This document shows, piece by piece, positions 32,991-42,160 of a DNA stretch of 60,051 nt. The notes beneath the pieces were generated by a model. The model was not told where the DNA came from. It saw nothing but the letters and a program-made list of their open reading frames with translations, and did no database searches. Source of the stretch: Burkholderiaceae bacterium (GTDB lineage Bacteria; Pseudomonadota; Gammaproteobacteria; Burkholderiales; Burkholderiaceae_E); the NCBI GenBank assembly GCA_021166725.1, contig JAJPES010000081.1:1-60051 (forward strand), written 5' to 3'. The first letter of the stretch is position 1; every line of letters starts with the position of its first letter. Both the position numbers and the translations under genes were made by a program.

Positions 32991-33169
32991 ACACGGCTGC
33001 ACGGCCGCCGCACATTCGTCTTCACCCTTTGCAGTAGCGGTTTTCGTCGCCTTCGCGGCCGCTCGCTCCGACAATCGGGTATCGAGCGACGAAGGATCGT
33101 CGTAGCGCAGGGAATCGACTTTCCTCGCGGCGGCGTGCCTGCTCTCACGGCCAGGGAGCCGACCCGCGA

Positions 33170-34057
33170 ATGCAACGTTGTTCCGACTGCGGTCATCCGA
33201 ACCGTCCCGGAGTGCGGTTCTGCACGCACTGCGGAAAGCCGGAGCCCGCTTCGGGCACGACCACGAAAGGACCGACGACCATCGTCGCTGTCGTCGTGCT
33301 CGCCATAGGCCTGTGGGCGTTCCTGGGCATCCGTCCGATCACGTCGCGCCAGCCGGGAACCGTCGTGAGCGGCGCGCCGGCGCAGATCGTCGAGCCGTCC
33401 GATGCAGCGGCCGTCCCGGTCGTCACGCCGACCGAGGCGGCGGCAGCGGCGATCGCGCCGATCGGCGCCGTCGCCGACGTCGAGGCCGTTGCCGCCCGTG
33501 CCGCGCTCGCTACTCCGTTGCCTGCGACCGATGCCACCCTTTCGACGGCGACCAGTACGGCTGAGCTCATCGAATCGCCGCCTTCGTTCGATTCCCCGAT
33601 GTCGACGCCGGGCCTGGTTTCCGACGCACTGGCGGCCGGTGCACTGGTCCTTCCGATTGCGGACCCGCTGGCGATGCCGGCATCGCCGTCGCTGCCCGCG
33701 CCCGGACAGCACATTGCCGGCTCCGTGCGGCACGAGGAAAGCGCTTCCCGCGCACACGTCTCGCCGCCGTCCGCGTCGGCCCCGGCGCCCTCGAAACCGT
33801 CGCCCGCTCTCTCGTCGCCCGCCGGACATGCGGCCGTCGATGCCGCTCCTGCGCGCCGCAGCGCGAATCGCGTGGGGAAATCGGCGAGTTGGCTGAACCG
33901 GTTGCGCGCCGAACTGGCTGCCTGCGAAGGCGACTTCGTCGCGCGTACGATCTGCAGGGAGACGGCCAAGCACCGGCATTGCGCGTCGGCCGATGCCTGG
34001 GGCAAGGTTTCGGAGTGCCCCGCCGCGCGGCTACCCGACCTCGCGAACTTCAACTGA
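33170..34057 (+). CDS. Zinc-ribbon membrane protein with long disordered region
   Basis: 295 aa. N-terminal zinc ribbon CSDCGHPNRPGVRFCTHCGKP (two CxxC), one membrane helix (TTIVAVVVLAIGLWAFLGI), about 170 residues of Ala/Pro/Ser-rich linker, and a C-terminal Cys-containing module (SWLNRLRAELAACEGDFVARTICRETAKHRHCASADAWGKVSECP). That module resembles a short domain seen at the end of other betaproteobacterial envelope proteins. Function unknown. GGGAG precedes the start. Confidence 0.75.
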   Translation: MQRCSDCGHPNRPGVRFCTHCGKPEPASGTTTKGPTTIVAVVVLAIGLWAFLGIRPITSRQPGTVVSGAPAQIVEPSDAAAVPVVTPTEAAAAAIAPIGAVADVEAVAARAALATPLPATDATLSTATSTAELIESPPSFDSPMSTPGLVSDALAAGALVLPIADPLAMPASPSLPAPGQHIAGSVRHEESASRAHVSPPSASAPAPSKPSPALSSPAGHAAVDAAPARRSANRVGKSASWLNRLRAELAACEGDFVARTICRETAKHRHCASADAWGKVSECPAARLPDLANFN

Positions 34058-34072
34058 CGGCGCAGCGCAACG

Positions 34073-35239
34073 ATGCAGGGACACGACGATCTCGCCGATC
34101 CTTCCTGCGGACCGCTCGCCGTCGCGGGGGCCTGGGGCAACGTGCGGGCGCTGGCCACGCTGCTGATCACTTTCGCCGGGATTGCCTCGGCAGGTCTTCT
34201 CGCTGCCGCTTCCGCGACGTCCGTCTCGTATCCGCTCGGCGCGATCCTCGCTGCAGTGCTTGCCGCGCTCGGCATCAGCGCCGCCGGCTCGCAGTTCGTG
34301 GAGCAGGCAGCGGGTCGTCCGGTCTCGGGCGTCGCGCGCGCATTCGCCGCAACACCGCGCATCCTGCTCGGAAGCCTGCTGCTGATCGCGGTGCTCGTTG
34401 CCTTGCTCGCTGCGTTCCTGCTCGTGTCGGCAGCGATGCTCTACGCGTGCCGCCTGCCCGTCGTCGGACCCATTCTTCTGCTCGTCGTGGCGCCGGCGCT
34501 GACGATCGGCGGTGCAGTGCTCCTGGGCGCGCTCGCTGCCGGGGCGCTGCTGACGCTGGCAGCGCTGTGGGAGGGCCACTCGCTACGCACCGCGTTGTCG
34601 CAACTGTGCGCGATCGCCGCAAAGCGCAATCACCGGGCCTTGGTCGACCTGCTGCTGCCGCTGCTCGTCGCCGGCTCGCTCGCCGTCGTCGGCTCGATCT
34701 TCGTGTTCGCAGCCTTCGTGCTCGTCGCCTCGCTGGCGGCTGCGCTGTCCGGCGCGATGGGCTTCGAGGATTGGCTCGCGGGCCTCGCCGCCTGGCCTTC
34801 GCTGGTCGGCGATGCCACGGCGACGACGGCATGGGCCGGCGTCGCGATCCTCGCGACGATCGTGAGCGCGCTATGGGTCTCCGTTCTTCTGTTCGCCGTG
34901 GCGATCGGGTACCGGCGTTGCGCCGAAGGGGTCGACATCGCCATCGCCAGGGCAGCGGTTGCGCGCGCGATCATCGAGTTGCAGGTGAGGAGGGTCGAGG
35001 CGGTCGAGGAAGTCGCGGCGTTCGCGCGCCGGATCCTCGGATCGGTCGTGCCGAAGCCGGGGAGGGGAGCGCTGGTTCCCATCGCTCCTGCGCCGGCCGG
35101 TGCAGCGACTGCAACGACAGGTCTCGCCGGGCTGCCGGCCTCGCGGATCTCGTGCGCGCACTGCGCATCGGACGCGCAGCCCGACGACGTGTACTGCGGA
35201 AACTGCGGACAGCGGCTGTCGCCCCCGCTCGTCGCCTGA
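34073..35239 (+). CDS. Polytopic membrane protein with C-terminal zinc ribbon
   Basis: 388 aa with about six hydrophobic helices and a C-terminal double CxxC (CAHCASDAQPDDVYCGNC). It follows the preceding zinc-ribbon gene by 15 bases, so the two form a pair whose ribbons sit at opposite ends of the proteins. Function unknown; zinc ribbons of this kind are often protein- or nucleic-acid-binding. The following transporter starts at the base after its stop. Confidence 0.75.
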   Translation: MQGHDDLADPSCGPLAVAGAWGNVRALATLLITFAGIASAGLLAAASATSVSYPLGAILAAVLAALGISAAGSQFVEQAAGRPVSGVARAFAATPRILLGSLLLIAVLVALLAAFLLVSAAMLYACRLPVVGPILLLVVAPALTIGGAVLLGALAAGALLTLAALWEGHSLRTALSQLCAIAAKRNHRALVDLLLPLLVAGSLAVVGSIFVFAAFVLVASLAAALSGAMGFEDWLAGLAAWPSLVGDATATTAWAGVAILATIVSALWVSVLLFAVAIGYRRCAEGVDIAIARAAVARAIIELQVRRVEAVEEVAAFARRILGSVVPKPGRGALVPIAPAPAGAATATTGLAGLPASRISCAHCASDAQPDDVYCGNCGQRLSPPLVA

Positions 35240-36625
35240 ATGCCGTCCTGCACCGACGCGCGGCCGGTGCGTCGCGCGATGGTGTTCGCGATCGTCGCCT
35301 TCGCGCTGCTGATGATGTCGGTCGATTCGACGATCGTCGCGACCGCGCTCGACTCGCTGCAGCGCGGCCTCGACACGTCGATCAACTGGGCCGGATGGAC
35401 GATCACCGCCTATTCGCTCGGCTTCGTGCTGATGCTGCCGGTGAGCGGCAAGCTCGCCGAGCGCTACGGTCGGCGCCGCGTCTTCATCGGATCGGTGTTC
35501 GCGTTCACGGTTGCTTCGCTTTGCTGCGGCCTGGCCGACGACATCTTCGTGCTCATCGCGCTGCGTGCATTGCAGGCGGCCGGCGGCGCCGGATTCACGC
35601 CGTCGGCCACCGGCATCGTCGTCGACCATTTCGGCGACCAGCGCGATCGCGCGGTCAGTCTGTTCGGCAGCATCTTCCCGATCGGCGCAATGATCGGTCC
35701 GATCTTCGGCGGCCTGTTCGTCACCTACTGGAGCTGGCGCGCCGTGTTCTTCGTCAACGTGCCGATCGGCATCGTCGTCGTCGCGCTCGCGTGGCGCTAC
35801 GTGCCGCACGATCGACCGAAGGCCAGGCCGGAGCGCGTGCCGATGGACGCAATGGGCATGGCGCTGCTCGGCGTGGGAATGCTCACGGGAATGCTCGCGG
35901 TGAGCTATCTCGGCGAGCCGGGCGCCGATCCGTCGTCGCTCTCCTTCGTCGCGCCTGCGCTCGTCGCGGTCGCCGCGCTGTGGCGCTTCTTCCACCACGT
36001 CGAAAGGATCGCGCATCCGTTCATCGCGCCGCGGCTCATTCACGGACGCGGCTTCGGCGCGGTGAACCTCGTCAATACGCTGTTCGGCGGCGTCACCACC
36101 GGAACGATGGTGCTCGTGCCGTTGTACGCGACGAACCGCTACGGAATCGATGCGCTCGGTGCAGCGACGCTGCTCGTTGCGCAGGGCGCCGCGGCCATCG
36201 TCTTTTCGGTGATCTCGGCGCTGCTGCTGCGTCGCACCGGCCACCGGCTGCCGCTGTACGCGGGCGGCATCGCGATCACCGCCGGCATGCTTCTGCTGGC
36301 CGTTGCGCCGCCCGCCGGCGTCTCGCCGTATGCGTGGCTGGCCGGCGGGGCCTTCATCGTCGGCGCCGGCCGCGGAGCGATCAATCCGGCCAGTCGCAAC
36401 GCGGGGCTGCAACTGGCTCCGGAGCATTCGTCGATCCTCGCCGCGCTGCGCACCGCTTCGCTGCAGGTCGGGTCGATCAGCACCGTGTCGATCGTCACCG
36501 CGATCCTCGCCGGCGCTGCCGCTCCCGGCGAGGTGCAGGCGCGCGTCTATGCGATCGCGGCCGTGGTGCTCGTGGCTGCGTTGTCGTTGATTCGGCGCGT
36601 TCCCGAGCACCACGGATCGTGGTAA
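35240..36625 (+). CDS. MFS drug transporter, DHA2 (EmrB/QacA) family
   Basis: 461 aa, about 14 membrane helices. Motif A-like KLAERYGRRRVFIGS between helices 2 and 3, motif C-like GAMIGPIFGGLFVTYWSWRAVFFVNVPIG, and DSTIVATAL in helix 1 (motif D1) are typical. Proton-driven efflux of hydrophobic compounds is likely; substrate unknown. No EmrA partner adjoins. It starts directly after the zinc-ribbon membrane protein. Confidence 0.92.
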   Translation: MPSCTDARPVRRAMVFAIVAFALLMMSVDSTIVATALDSLQRGLDTSINWAGWTITAYSLGFVLMLPVSGKLAERYGRRRVFIGSVFAFTVASLCCGLADDIFVLIALRALQAAGGAGFTPSATGIVVDHFGDQRDRAVSLFGSIFPIGAMIGPIFGGLFVTYWSWRAVFFVNVPIGIVVVALAWRYVPHDRPKARPERVPMDAMGMALLGVGMLTGMLAVSYLGEPGADPSSLSFVAPALVAVAALWRFFHHVERIAHPFIAPRLIHGRGFGAVNLVNTLFGGVTTGTMVLVPLYATNRYGIDALGAATLLVAQGAAAIVFSVISALLLRRTGHRLPLYAGGIAITAGMLLLAVAPPAGVSPYAWLAGGAFIVGAGRGAINPASRNAGLQLAPEHSSILAALRTASLQVGSISTVSIVTAILAGAAAPGEVQARVYAIAAVVLVAALSLIRRVPEHHGSW

Positions 36626-36661
36626 ACCCGGCCGGGTCGGACCTTCGCCCAGGAGATGCAG

Positions 36662-37276
36662 GTGCGTATTTCGCGACGCAAGGCGCTGTCGAGTGCGCTC
36701 GCGCTCGGCGCGACGACAGCGCTGCTCGCCGGAAGAGTCCGCGGGGAACGTGCATCGCCGCCGGCCGACCGCATCCGGCCGCCGGGCGCGCTCGCCGACG
36801 CTGAATTCCTCGACGCCTGCGTGCGCTGCGGCCTGTGCGTGCGCGCCTGCCCGTACGACGTGCTGCGCCTGGCCGATCTCGGCGAACCGCTGCCGGTGGG
36901 AACGCCGTATTTCGTCGCTCGCGAGAACGCTTGCCGGATGTGCGAGGACATTCCCTGCGTGCCGGCCTGCCCCACCGGGGCGCTCGATCGGTCGCTCGTC
37001 GACGTGCGCGAAGCGCGCATGGGCGTGGCCGATCTCACCGACGCCGAGCGCTGCCTCAGCTACAGCGGTGCGGCCTACTGCCATGCCTGCTTCCAGGCCT
37101 GTCCGGTCAAGGGCGAGGCGATCCGCATGCAGCAGGGCCGCACCCCCGGCGGCGGCCTGATCCGGCCGGTCGTCGATCCCGATCGCTGCACCGGCTGCGG
37201 CCTGTGCGAGCAGGCGTGCGTGCTCGACGGCACGGCCGCCATCACGGTGCGGGCCAACCATGTCTCGCATCGCTGA
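36662..37276 (+). CDS. napG: MauM/NapG-type ferredoxin protein
   Basis: About 204 aa. A Tat-type signal (RISRRKALSSALALGATTALLAG) suggests export folded with clusters. Four [4Fe-4S] ligand sets follow: CVRCGLCVRACP, CRMCEDIPCVPACP, CHACFQACP, CTGCGLCEQAC. In Nap systems it passes electrons from menaquinol/ubiquinol with NapH. I prefer GTG at 36662, which stands 6 bases after AGGAG; the ATG at 36656 touches that SD. It overlaps napH. No napA, napB or napC is nearby. Confidence 0.88.
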   Translation: MRISRRKALSSALALGATTALLAGRVRGERASPPADRIRPPGALADAEFLDACVRCGLCVRACPYDVLRLADLGEPLPVGTPYFVARENACRMCEDIPCVPACPTGALDRSLVDVREARMGVADLTDAERCLSYSGAAYCHACFQACPVKGEAIRMQQGRTPGGGLIRPVVDPDRCTGCGLCEQACVLDGTAAITVRANHVSHR

Positions 37277-38159
37277 GCGGCCGCTCGCGCGGCGCACGGC
37301 GAGCCGACATCGCAGCCGCTGGCTGGTTGCGCGCCGCGCCTTGCAATTGCTGGTGCTCGCCGCCTTTCTCGCCGGACCCTGGGCCGGGTTGTGGGTGGTG
37401 CGCGGGACGCTCGCGTCGAGCGAATGGTTCGGCGTGCTGCCGCTGACCGATCCATTCGTCGCGCTGCAGTCGCTGCTCGCGCATCGATCGCTGGCCCCCA
37501 TTGCGCTGTTCGGCGCCGGCGTCGTTGCGGCGTTCTACGTCGTATTCGGCGGCCGCTCGTTCTGCGCGTGGGTCTGCCCGATCAATCCGGTGACCGACCT
37601 GGCGGCGTCGCTGCGCACGAAGCTGCGACTGCCGGGCCTGCTCGGCGCGCGACGACTCGATCGGCGCCTGCGCTATGGCGTGCTCGTCGTCGCGCTGGCG
37701 AGCTCCGCGCTGCTGGGAAGCGTCGCCTGGGAGGCGATCAATCCGATCACGTTGCTGCATCGCGCGTTGCTGTTCGGGCTGGTCGGCGGCTACGGCGTCG
37801 TCCTTGCCGTGTTCCTGTTCGACCTGCTCGTCGTGCCGCGCGGCTGGTGCGGCCACCTGTGCCCGGTAGGCGCGTTCTACGGCCTCGCAGGACGCGCCGC
37901 CGTGCTGCATGTCAGCGCGCCGAGGCGCGATGCGTGCACGCAGTGCGGCGATTGCTTTCGCGCCTGTCCCGAGCCGCACGTGATCGCTCCCGCACTGTAC
38001 GGCGCGGGACACGGGCGCGGCCCGACGATCGCCAGCGCCGACTGCACCCGTTGCGCGCGCTGCATCGACGTGTGCGACGAGCACGTGTTCGACTGGCAGT
38101 GGCGACGCAGCGATCGGGAGGGCCGGGCGATGACGCTTCCGCGCACGAATCCGAAGTGA
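37260..38159 (+). CDS. napH: NapH-type quinol dehydrogenase membrane component
   Basis: 299 aa with about four membrane helices. The CxxxCP motifs of the family are seen in FCAWVCPINPVTDLAA and GWCGHLCPVGAFYGL. Two C-terminal [4Fe-4S] sets (CTQCGDCFRACP, CTRCARCIDVC) face the cytoplasm. It forms a quinol-oxidising complex with NapG. It overlaps napG by 17 bases and the next transporter by GTGA. Confidence 0.9.
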   Translation: MSRIAERPLARRTASRHRSRWLVARRALQLLVLAAFLAGPWAGLWVVRGTLASSEWFGVLPLTDPFVALQSLLAHRSLAPIALFGAGVVAAFYVVFGGRSFCAWVCPINPVTDLAASLRTKLRLPGLLGARRLDRRLRYGVLVVALASSALLGSVAWEAINPITLLHRALLFGLVGGYGVVLAVFLFDLLVVPRGWCGHLCPVGAFYGLAGRAAVLHVSAPRRDACTQCGDCFRACPEPHVIAPALYGAGHGRGPTIASADCTRCARCIDVCDEHVFDWQWRRSDREGRAMTLPRTNPK

Positions 38160-39406
38160 ACGTCACCGATCGGGCGCCGACGGCGCAACCGGCGCGTGAC
38201 GAAGCGCAGCCCCTCCTGGGAGAACGCGCGCGCTCGAGGATCCTGTTCGGCGTGTCCGCCGCGGCCTTTCTCGGCCCGTTCACGCAGACCGTGTACGCAC
38301 CCAGCCTGGTCGAGCTCGGCGTCGATCTGCACGCGAGCACGCTGATGGTCAACCTGACCATCTCGGTGTACTCGATCATCTTCGCCGTCAGCAGCTTCGT
38401 CTGGGGCCCGCTTGCCGACAGCCGCGGACGACGGGCCATGCTGCTCTCGGGGCTGGCGCTCTTCGTGACGGGTTCGCTGCTGTGCCTGTTCGCGTCGTCG
38501 TATTCACTGTTCCTCGTCGGACGGATCGTCCAGGCCTGCGGCATCAGCACCGGATCGGTGGTCGCCGCCACCGTGATCGGCGACGTCTACGCGCCGTCGC
38601 AGCGACAGCACGCGATGAGCACGAACCAGCTCGTCGTCTTTCTCGGCCCGGTGTTCGGACCGGTGATCGGCGGATTCGTCGCCGGCTACCTGCACTGGCA
38701 GTGGGCGTTCGGCGTCCTCGCATTCGCGGGCGTCGTCGTGCTGTTCTACGACCGGGCGGTGGTACCCGAAACGCTGCACCATGCCGCACCCGCCGGCAGC
38801 ATCAGCTTCGACCGCGTGCGCAGCGTCGTGCGCGACCCGGCCGCGCGGGCGATCCTGCTGCTCGGCTTCGGCCAGTTCTACGGTTACTACGTGTTCCTCG
38901 TGTTCCTGCCGCTGCTCGTCGAACCCTTCGGCCTGTCCACGGCGCAGAAAGGACTTGCGTTCGTGCCGCTGACCGCTGGCATTCTCGGCGGCATCAGCCA
39001 TGCGAAGCGCAGGCTCGCGCATTGGCCGAGCGAGGGGATCATCGGCATCGCTTCGTGGGCGATGGCCGCAACGGTGTTGCTGTTGTGGTTGCTGCTCATC
39101 ACCGATACGCTCGCGCTTTGGCTGCTCGCTGCGGCGATGATGCTGTTCGGTGGGCTGCTCGGTGCGAGCCTGCCGGCGCAGTCGACGCTGCTGGTGAGCC
39201 TCTTCAGCGCGAATCGCGCCACTGCGATGGGCATCTACAACTTCACGCGTTTCATCGGTGCGGCCTCCGGCCCGCTGCTGGGAGCGGTCGTCGCCGATGC
39301 CTTCGGCGACGCGGCGATGCTGGCCTCGCTCGGAGCGTTCCTGCTGATCGCGGCCTACGCCATCCGGAGCAGCACCGCGGCGGCCGGCCATCGTCGCAAG
39401 GCATGA
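38156..39406 (+). CDS. MFS transporter, Bcr/CflA-like (DHA1)
   Basis: 416 aa, about 12 helices. GPLADSRGRRAMLLSGLALF is motif A, and VFLGPVFGPVIGGFVAGYLHWQWAFGVLAF is motif C of drug/proton antiporters. The GTG start at 38156 overlaps the napH stop, so the transporter is coupled to napGH, an unusual pairing. Confidence 0.9.
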   Translation: MNVTDRAPTAQPARDEAQPLLGERARSRILFGVSAAAFLGPFTQTVYAPSLVELGVDLHASTLMVNLTISVYSIIFAVSSFVWGPLADSRGRRAMLLSGLALFVTGSLLCLFASSYSLFLVGRIVQACGISTGSVVAATVIGDVYAPSQRQHAMSTNQLVVFLGPVFGPVIGGFVAGYLHWQWAFGVLAFAGVVVLFYDRAVVPETLHHAAPAGSISFDRVRSVVRDPAARAILLLGFGQFYGYYVFLVFLPLLVEPFGLSTAQKGLAFVPLTAGILGGISHAKRRLAHWPSEGIIGIASWAMAATVLLLWLLLITDTLALWLLAAAMMLFGGLLGASLPAQSTLLVSLFSANRATAMGIYNFTRFIGAASGPLLGAVVADAFGDAAMLASLGAFLLIAAYAIRSSTAAAGHRRKA

Positions 39407-39422
39407 GCCGCGGAGGGAGATC

Positions 39423-39812
39423 ATGTTCAAGCGCATCGACCACATCGAACTCGTGACGTCCGACGAAGAGCGCGCCGTGCGCTTCTACACCGAAGTGCTC
39501 GGCTTCAGCGTGCGCTCGCGCTTCACCGTTCCCGGAGGCCTGAAGCTCGTCTATCTCGATCTCGGCGACACGACGGTGGAGTTGATGAGCTGGACCGAAA
39601 CGCAGCCCGAGCCGCGCCTGGAGGGGGAGCGCCTGGGCTATCGGATGATGGCGCTCGAGGTCGATGACATGCAGGCGGCGCTCGAAGCACTTGGAGCGCA
39701 GGGCGTCGAATGTACCTGGGGGCCGCTGGTTCGTCCGGCGTATGCTCGGGCAGAGATTCGCGATCCGGACGGCAATTCGATCGAGCTTCGCCAGTGGATA
39801 GATCGTCGATAG
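39423..39812 (+). CDS. VOC superfamily (glyoxalase-like) protein
   Basis: 129 aa with two beta-alpha-beta-beta-beta modules: KRIDHIELVTSDEERAVRFYTEVLGFSV and MMALEVDDMQAALEALGAQGVE...AEIRDPDGNSIELRQW. Metal ligands are likely H8, E58-like and E at ELRQW. Exact reaction unknown (lyase, dioxygenase or resistance types share the fold). GGAGGGAG precedes the ATG. Confidence 0.9.
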   Translation: MFKRIDHIELVTSDEERAVRFYTEVLGFSVRSRFTVPGGLKLVYLDLGDTTVELMSWTETQPEPRLEGERLGYRMMALEVDDMQAALEALGAQGVECTWGPLVRPAYARAEIRDPDGNSIELRQWIDRR

Positions 39813-39837
39813 CGAGTCGAACCCGACGCAGAGCGAA

Positions 39838-40674
39838 ATGGACAAGCAGGTGCAGATCGAGCGCGCGCAGCGCTTCCGCGCGCTGCACGATCGCAGCCGG
39901 GTACTGCTGCTTCCCAATGCCTGGGACGCCGGCAGCGCCCGCATCTTCGAAGACCTCGGCTTCGACGCGATCGCTACGACCAGCGGCGGCGTGGCCTGGT
40001 CGCTGGGCTACGCCGACGGCGAGCACGCTCCGCTCGAAGAGGTGATCCGCGCGGTATGGCGCATCGTGCGCGTGGTCTCGCTGCCGGTCACCGTCGATTT
40101 CGAGGCCGGCTATGCCGAGTCGCCCGAAGCGGTGGCGGCCAGCGTGCGCGCGGTCATCGATGCCGGCGCCGCCGGCATCAACCTCGAAGACGGCATCCAT
40201 CACGAGCGGTTGCGCGACATCGACGACGCCGCCCGGCGCATCGCAGCCGCGCGCGAAGCCGCACGCGACATGGGCGTGCCGATCGTGATCAATGCACGCA
40301 TCGACGCGTGGATCATCGGCGGCGAAGCCGGTGCCGCCGAGCGTTTCGACGAGACGCTGCGACGTGCGCAAACCTATCTCGCCGCCGGCGCCGACTGCAT
40401 CTACCCGATCGCGCTCGCCGACGCCGACACGATTGCCCGTTTGTGCACGGAACTCGACGCGCCGATCAACGTCGGCTTGCGCCCGGGCCTTCCCGACCTC
40501 GCGACGCTCGCCGGTCTCGGCGTGGCGCGGGTCAGTACCGCCACCCGCCTGGCCTCGCTCGCGCTGTCGCAGGCGCGCGACGCGGCGCGCGAATGGCGCG
40601 ACACCGGACGCTTCGCTTTTCTCGATGCCGGCTTCGCTTATCCGGAGCTGCAGCGCCTCTTTCCCGATACCTGA
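39838..40674 (+). CDS. Isocitrate lyase/PEP mutase superfamily enzyme
   Basis: 278 aa TIM barrel. VLLLPNAWDAGSARIFEDLGFDAIATTSGG, VTVDFEAGYAESPEAV (metal-binding DFEAGY in place of DxDTGYG), GINLEDGIHHERLRDID and VINARIDAWI are family motifs. Lacks the KKCGH motif of isocitrate lyase, so it is nearer the oxaloacetate-decarboxylase/phosphonomutase-like branch. Substrate not deducible. Next to VOC, AhpD-like and SDR genes. Confidence 0.9.
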   Translation: MDKQVQIERAQRFRALHDRSRVLLLPNAWDAGSARIFEDLGFDAIATTSGGVAWSLGYADGEHAPLEEVIRAVWRIVRVVSLPVTVDFEAGYAESPEAVAASVRAVIDAGAAGINLEDGIHHERLRDIDDAARRIAAAREAARDMGVPIVINARIDAWIIGGEAGAAERFDETLRRAQTYLAAGADCIYPIALADADTIARLCTELDAPINVGLRPGLPDLATLAGLGVARVSTATRLASLALSQARDAAREWRDTGRFAFLDAGFAYPELQRLFPDT

Positions 40675-40690
40675 ACGCAGGAGGTACTCG

Positions 40691-41158
40691 ATGCAACAAC
40701 GTCTGGACTACAAGCAGGCGTCGCCAGCGGCATTCAACGCGATGCTCCATACCGAGCACCAGGTCCACAAGAGTGGCCTGGAGGAATCGCTGCTCGAACT
40801 GGTGAAGACGCGCGCCTCGCAGATCAACGGCTGCGCCTGGTGCCTGGACATGCACACGAAGGATGCGCGCGCGCGCGGTGAAACCGAGCAGCGCCTGTAC
40901 CTCGTCTCGGCATGGCGCGAAGCACCGTTCTATACCGACCGCGAGCGCGCCGCGCTCGCCTGGACCGAAGCGGTCACGAAGATCGCCGAAACGAACGAGG
41001 TATCCGAGGAGGTGTACGAGCAGGCGCGCGCGCATTTCGACGAGAAGGCGCTGGTCGATCTCACGCTCGCGATCGTCGCGATCAACGGCTGGAACCGGAT
41101 GAACGTCGCCTTCCGCACGAAGGTGGGCGACTACGTCAGCCCGCACGCCAAGCCGTGA
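40691..41158 (+). CDS. AhpD-like / carboxymuconolactone decarboxylase family protein
   Basis: 155 aa. LLELVKTRASQINGCAWCLDMHTKDAR holds the AhpD motif (E-(x)-CxxC-xxxH): redox Cys pair plus proton-relay His, as in alkylhydroperoxidase-like CMD proteins. AGGAGGTACTCG precedes the ATG at 40691. The stop overlaps the SDR start. Confidence 0.92.
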   Translation: MQQRLDYKQASPAAFNAMLHTEHQVHKSGLEESLLELVKTRASQINGCAWCLDMHTKDARARGETEQRLYLVSAWREAPFYTDRERAALAWTEAVTKIAETNEVSEEVYEQARAHFDEKALVDLTLAIVAINGWNRMNVAFRTKVGDYVSPHAKP

Positions 41159-41856
41159 CAGATCCGCTTTCCGATCGAAACATCGTCGTCACCGGCGGCG
41201 AAGGCGCGCTGGGCTTGGTGGTGGTCCGCCGCCTGCTGCAGGCCGGGGCCACCTGTCACCTGCCGAGTCGTCGCATGGGCGCCTCCGCGTCGATTGCGCC
41301 GGACGAGCGCGTGCACGTGGTCGGCGGCGTCGAACTCACCGACCAGGCAGCGGTCGACCGCTTCTACGACGCGCTGCCGGCGCTCTGGGCCTCGGTGCAT
41401 CTGGCCGGCGGCTTCGCGATGGCCGGAATCGTCGATACGACGGGTGCGGATTTCCTGCGGATGATCGAAGCGAACGCGCTGACCGCGTTCCTGTGCTCGC
41501 GAGCAGCAGTTCGCGTCATGCGCCGAACCGGCGACGGAGGACGCATCGTCAACGTTTCGGCGCGGCCCGGAATCGACCCGCGCAAGGGGGCGCAGATGGC
41601 GGCCTACGCCGCAAGCAAGGCTGCGGTGACGGCGCTCACGATAGCGCTCGCCGAGGAGTTGAAGGGCGAGCGCATCCTGGTGAACGCGCTGGCGCCGTCG
41701 ACGCTCGACACGCCCGCCAATCGGCGCGCGATGCCCGATGCCGACACCTCGAGATGGCTCGCGCCCGAGGCGGCGGCCGAGGCGGTGCTGCAACTGGTCT
41801 CGCCCGCCAATCGTCAGATCAGCGGCGCCGTGCTACCGATGTACGCGCGCGCCTGA
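41155..41856 (+). CDS. SDR-family oxidoreductase
   Basis: 233 aa, GTG start overlapping the AhpD-like stop. Cofactor loop TGGEGALG (a glycine-rich variant), VHLAGGFAMAG in place of NNAG, catalytic YAASKAAV, then NALAPSTLDTPANRRAMPDAD. The pattern resembles the quinonoid dihydropteridine reductase-like or C-terminal-type SDRs. Substrate unknown. Confidence 0.9.
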   Translation: MTDPLSDRNIVVTGGEGALGLVVVRRLLQAGATCHLPSRRMGASASIAPDERVHVVGGVELTDQAAVDRFYDALPALWASVHLAGGFAMAGIVDTTGADFLRMIEANALTAFLCSRAAVRVMRRTGDGGRIVNVSARPGIDPRKGAQMAAYAASKAAVTALTIALAEELKGERILVNALAPSTLDTPANRRAMPDADTSRWLAPEAAAEAVLQLVSPANRQISGAVLPMYARA

Positions 41857-41900
41857 GCGACGCGCGTGCAACGCCTGCCGGATGCCGTATCGTTCGGTCG

Positions 41901-42137
41901 ATGCGTACCTTCGAAGATGATGGGGGCCGTCGCTGGCAGGCGGCGCTGCTCGAAGCGTCGTGGGGAAACGTGCTCCTCGTGTTCAGCGCGCTCGTTGGCG
42001 ACGACACGCGCCAGCAGCTGCTCGATGCGCAGAACATGAGCGAGGCGGTGTCCCGCCTGGCAGCGATGAGCGACGACGAATTGCGTTCGCTGCTGTCGAC
42101 GGCGAGCGCGTGGGATCCGGGCAGCGCCGGCGCGTGA
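41901..42137 (+). CDS. Small conserved hypothetical protein
   Basis: 78 aa: MRTFEDDGGRRWQAALLEASWGN, then VLLVFSALVGDDTRQQLL and MSDDELRSLLSTASAW. I recall this short F-DD-GR-W-A---ESWG pattern from betaproteobacteria, usually beside lipA; no function known. Convergent with lipA, 23 bases apart. Confidence 0.75.
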   Translation: MRTFEDDGGRRWQAALLEASWGNVLLVFSALVGDDTRQQLLDAQNMSEAVSRLAAMSDDELRSLLSTASAWDPGSAGA

Positions 42138-42160
42138 GCGAGCCGCGACGAGCCCGAACG

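Noticed and set aside
33889..37501. Very long overlapping frames (971 aa plus strand, 876 aa minus strand)
   Set aside because: GC-rich shadow frames over genes with clear families; Arg/Ala-rich, no motifs.
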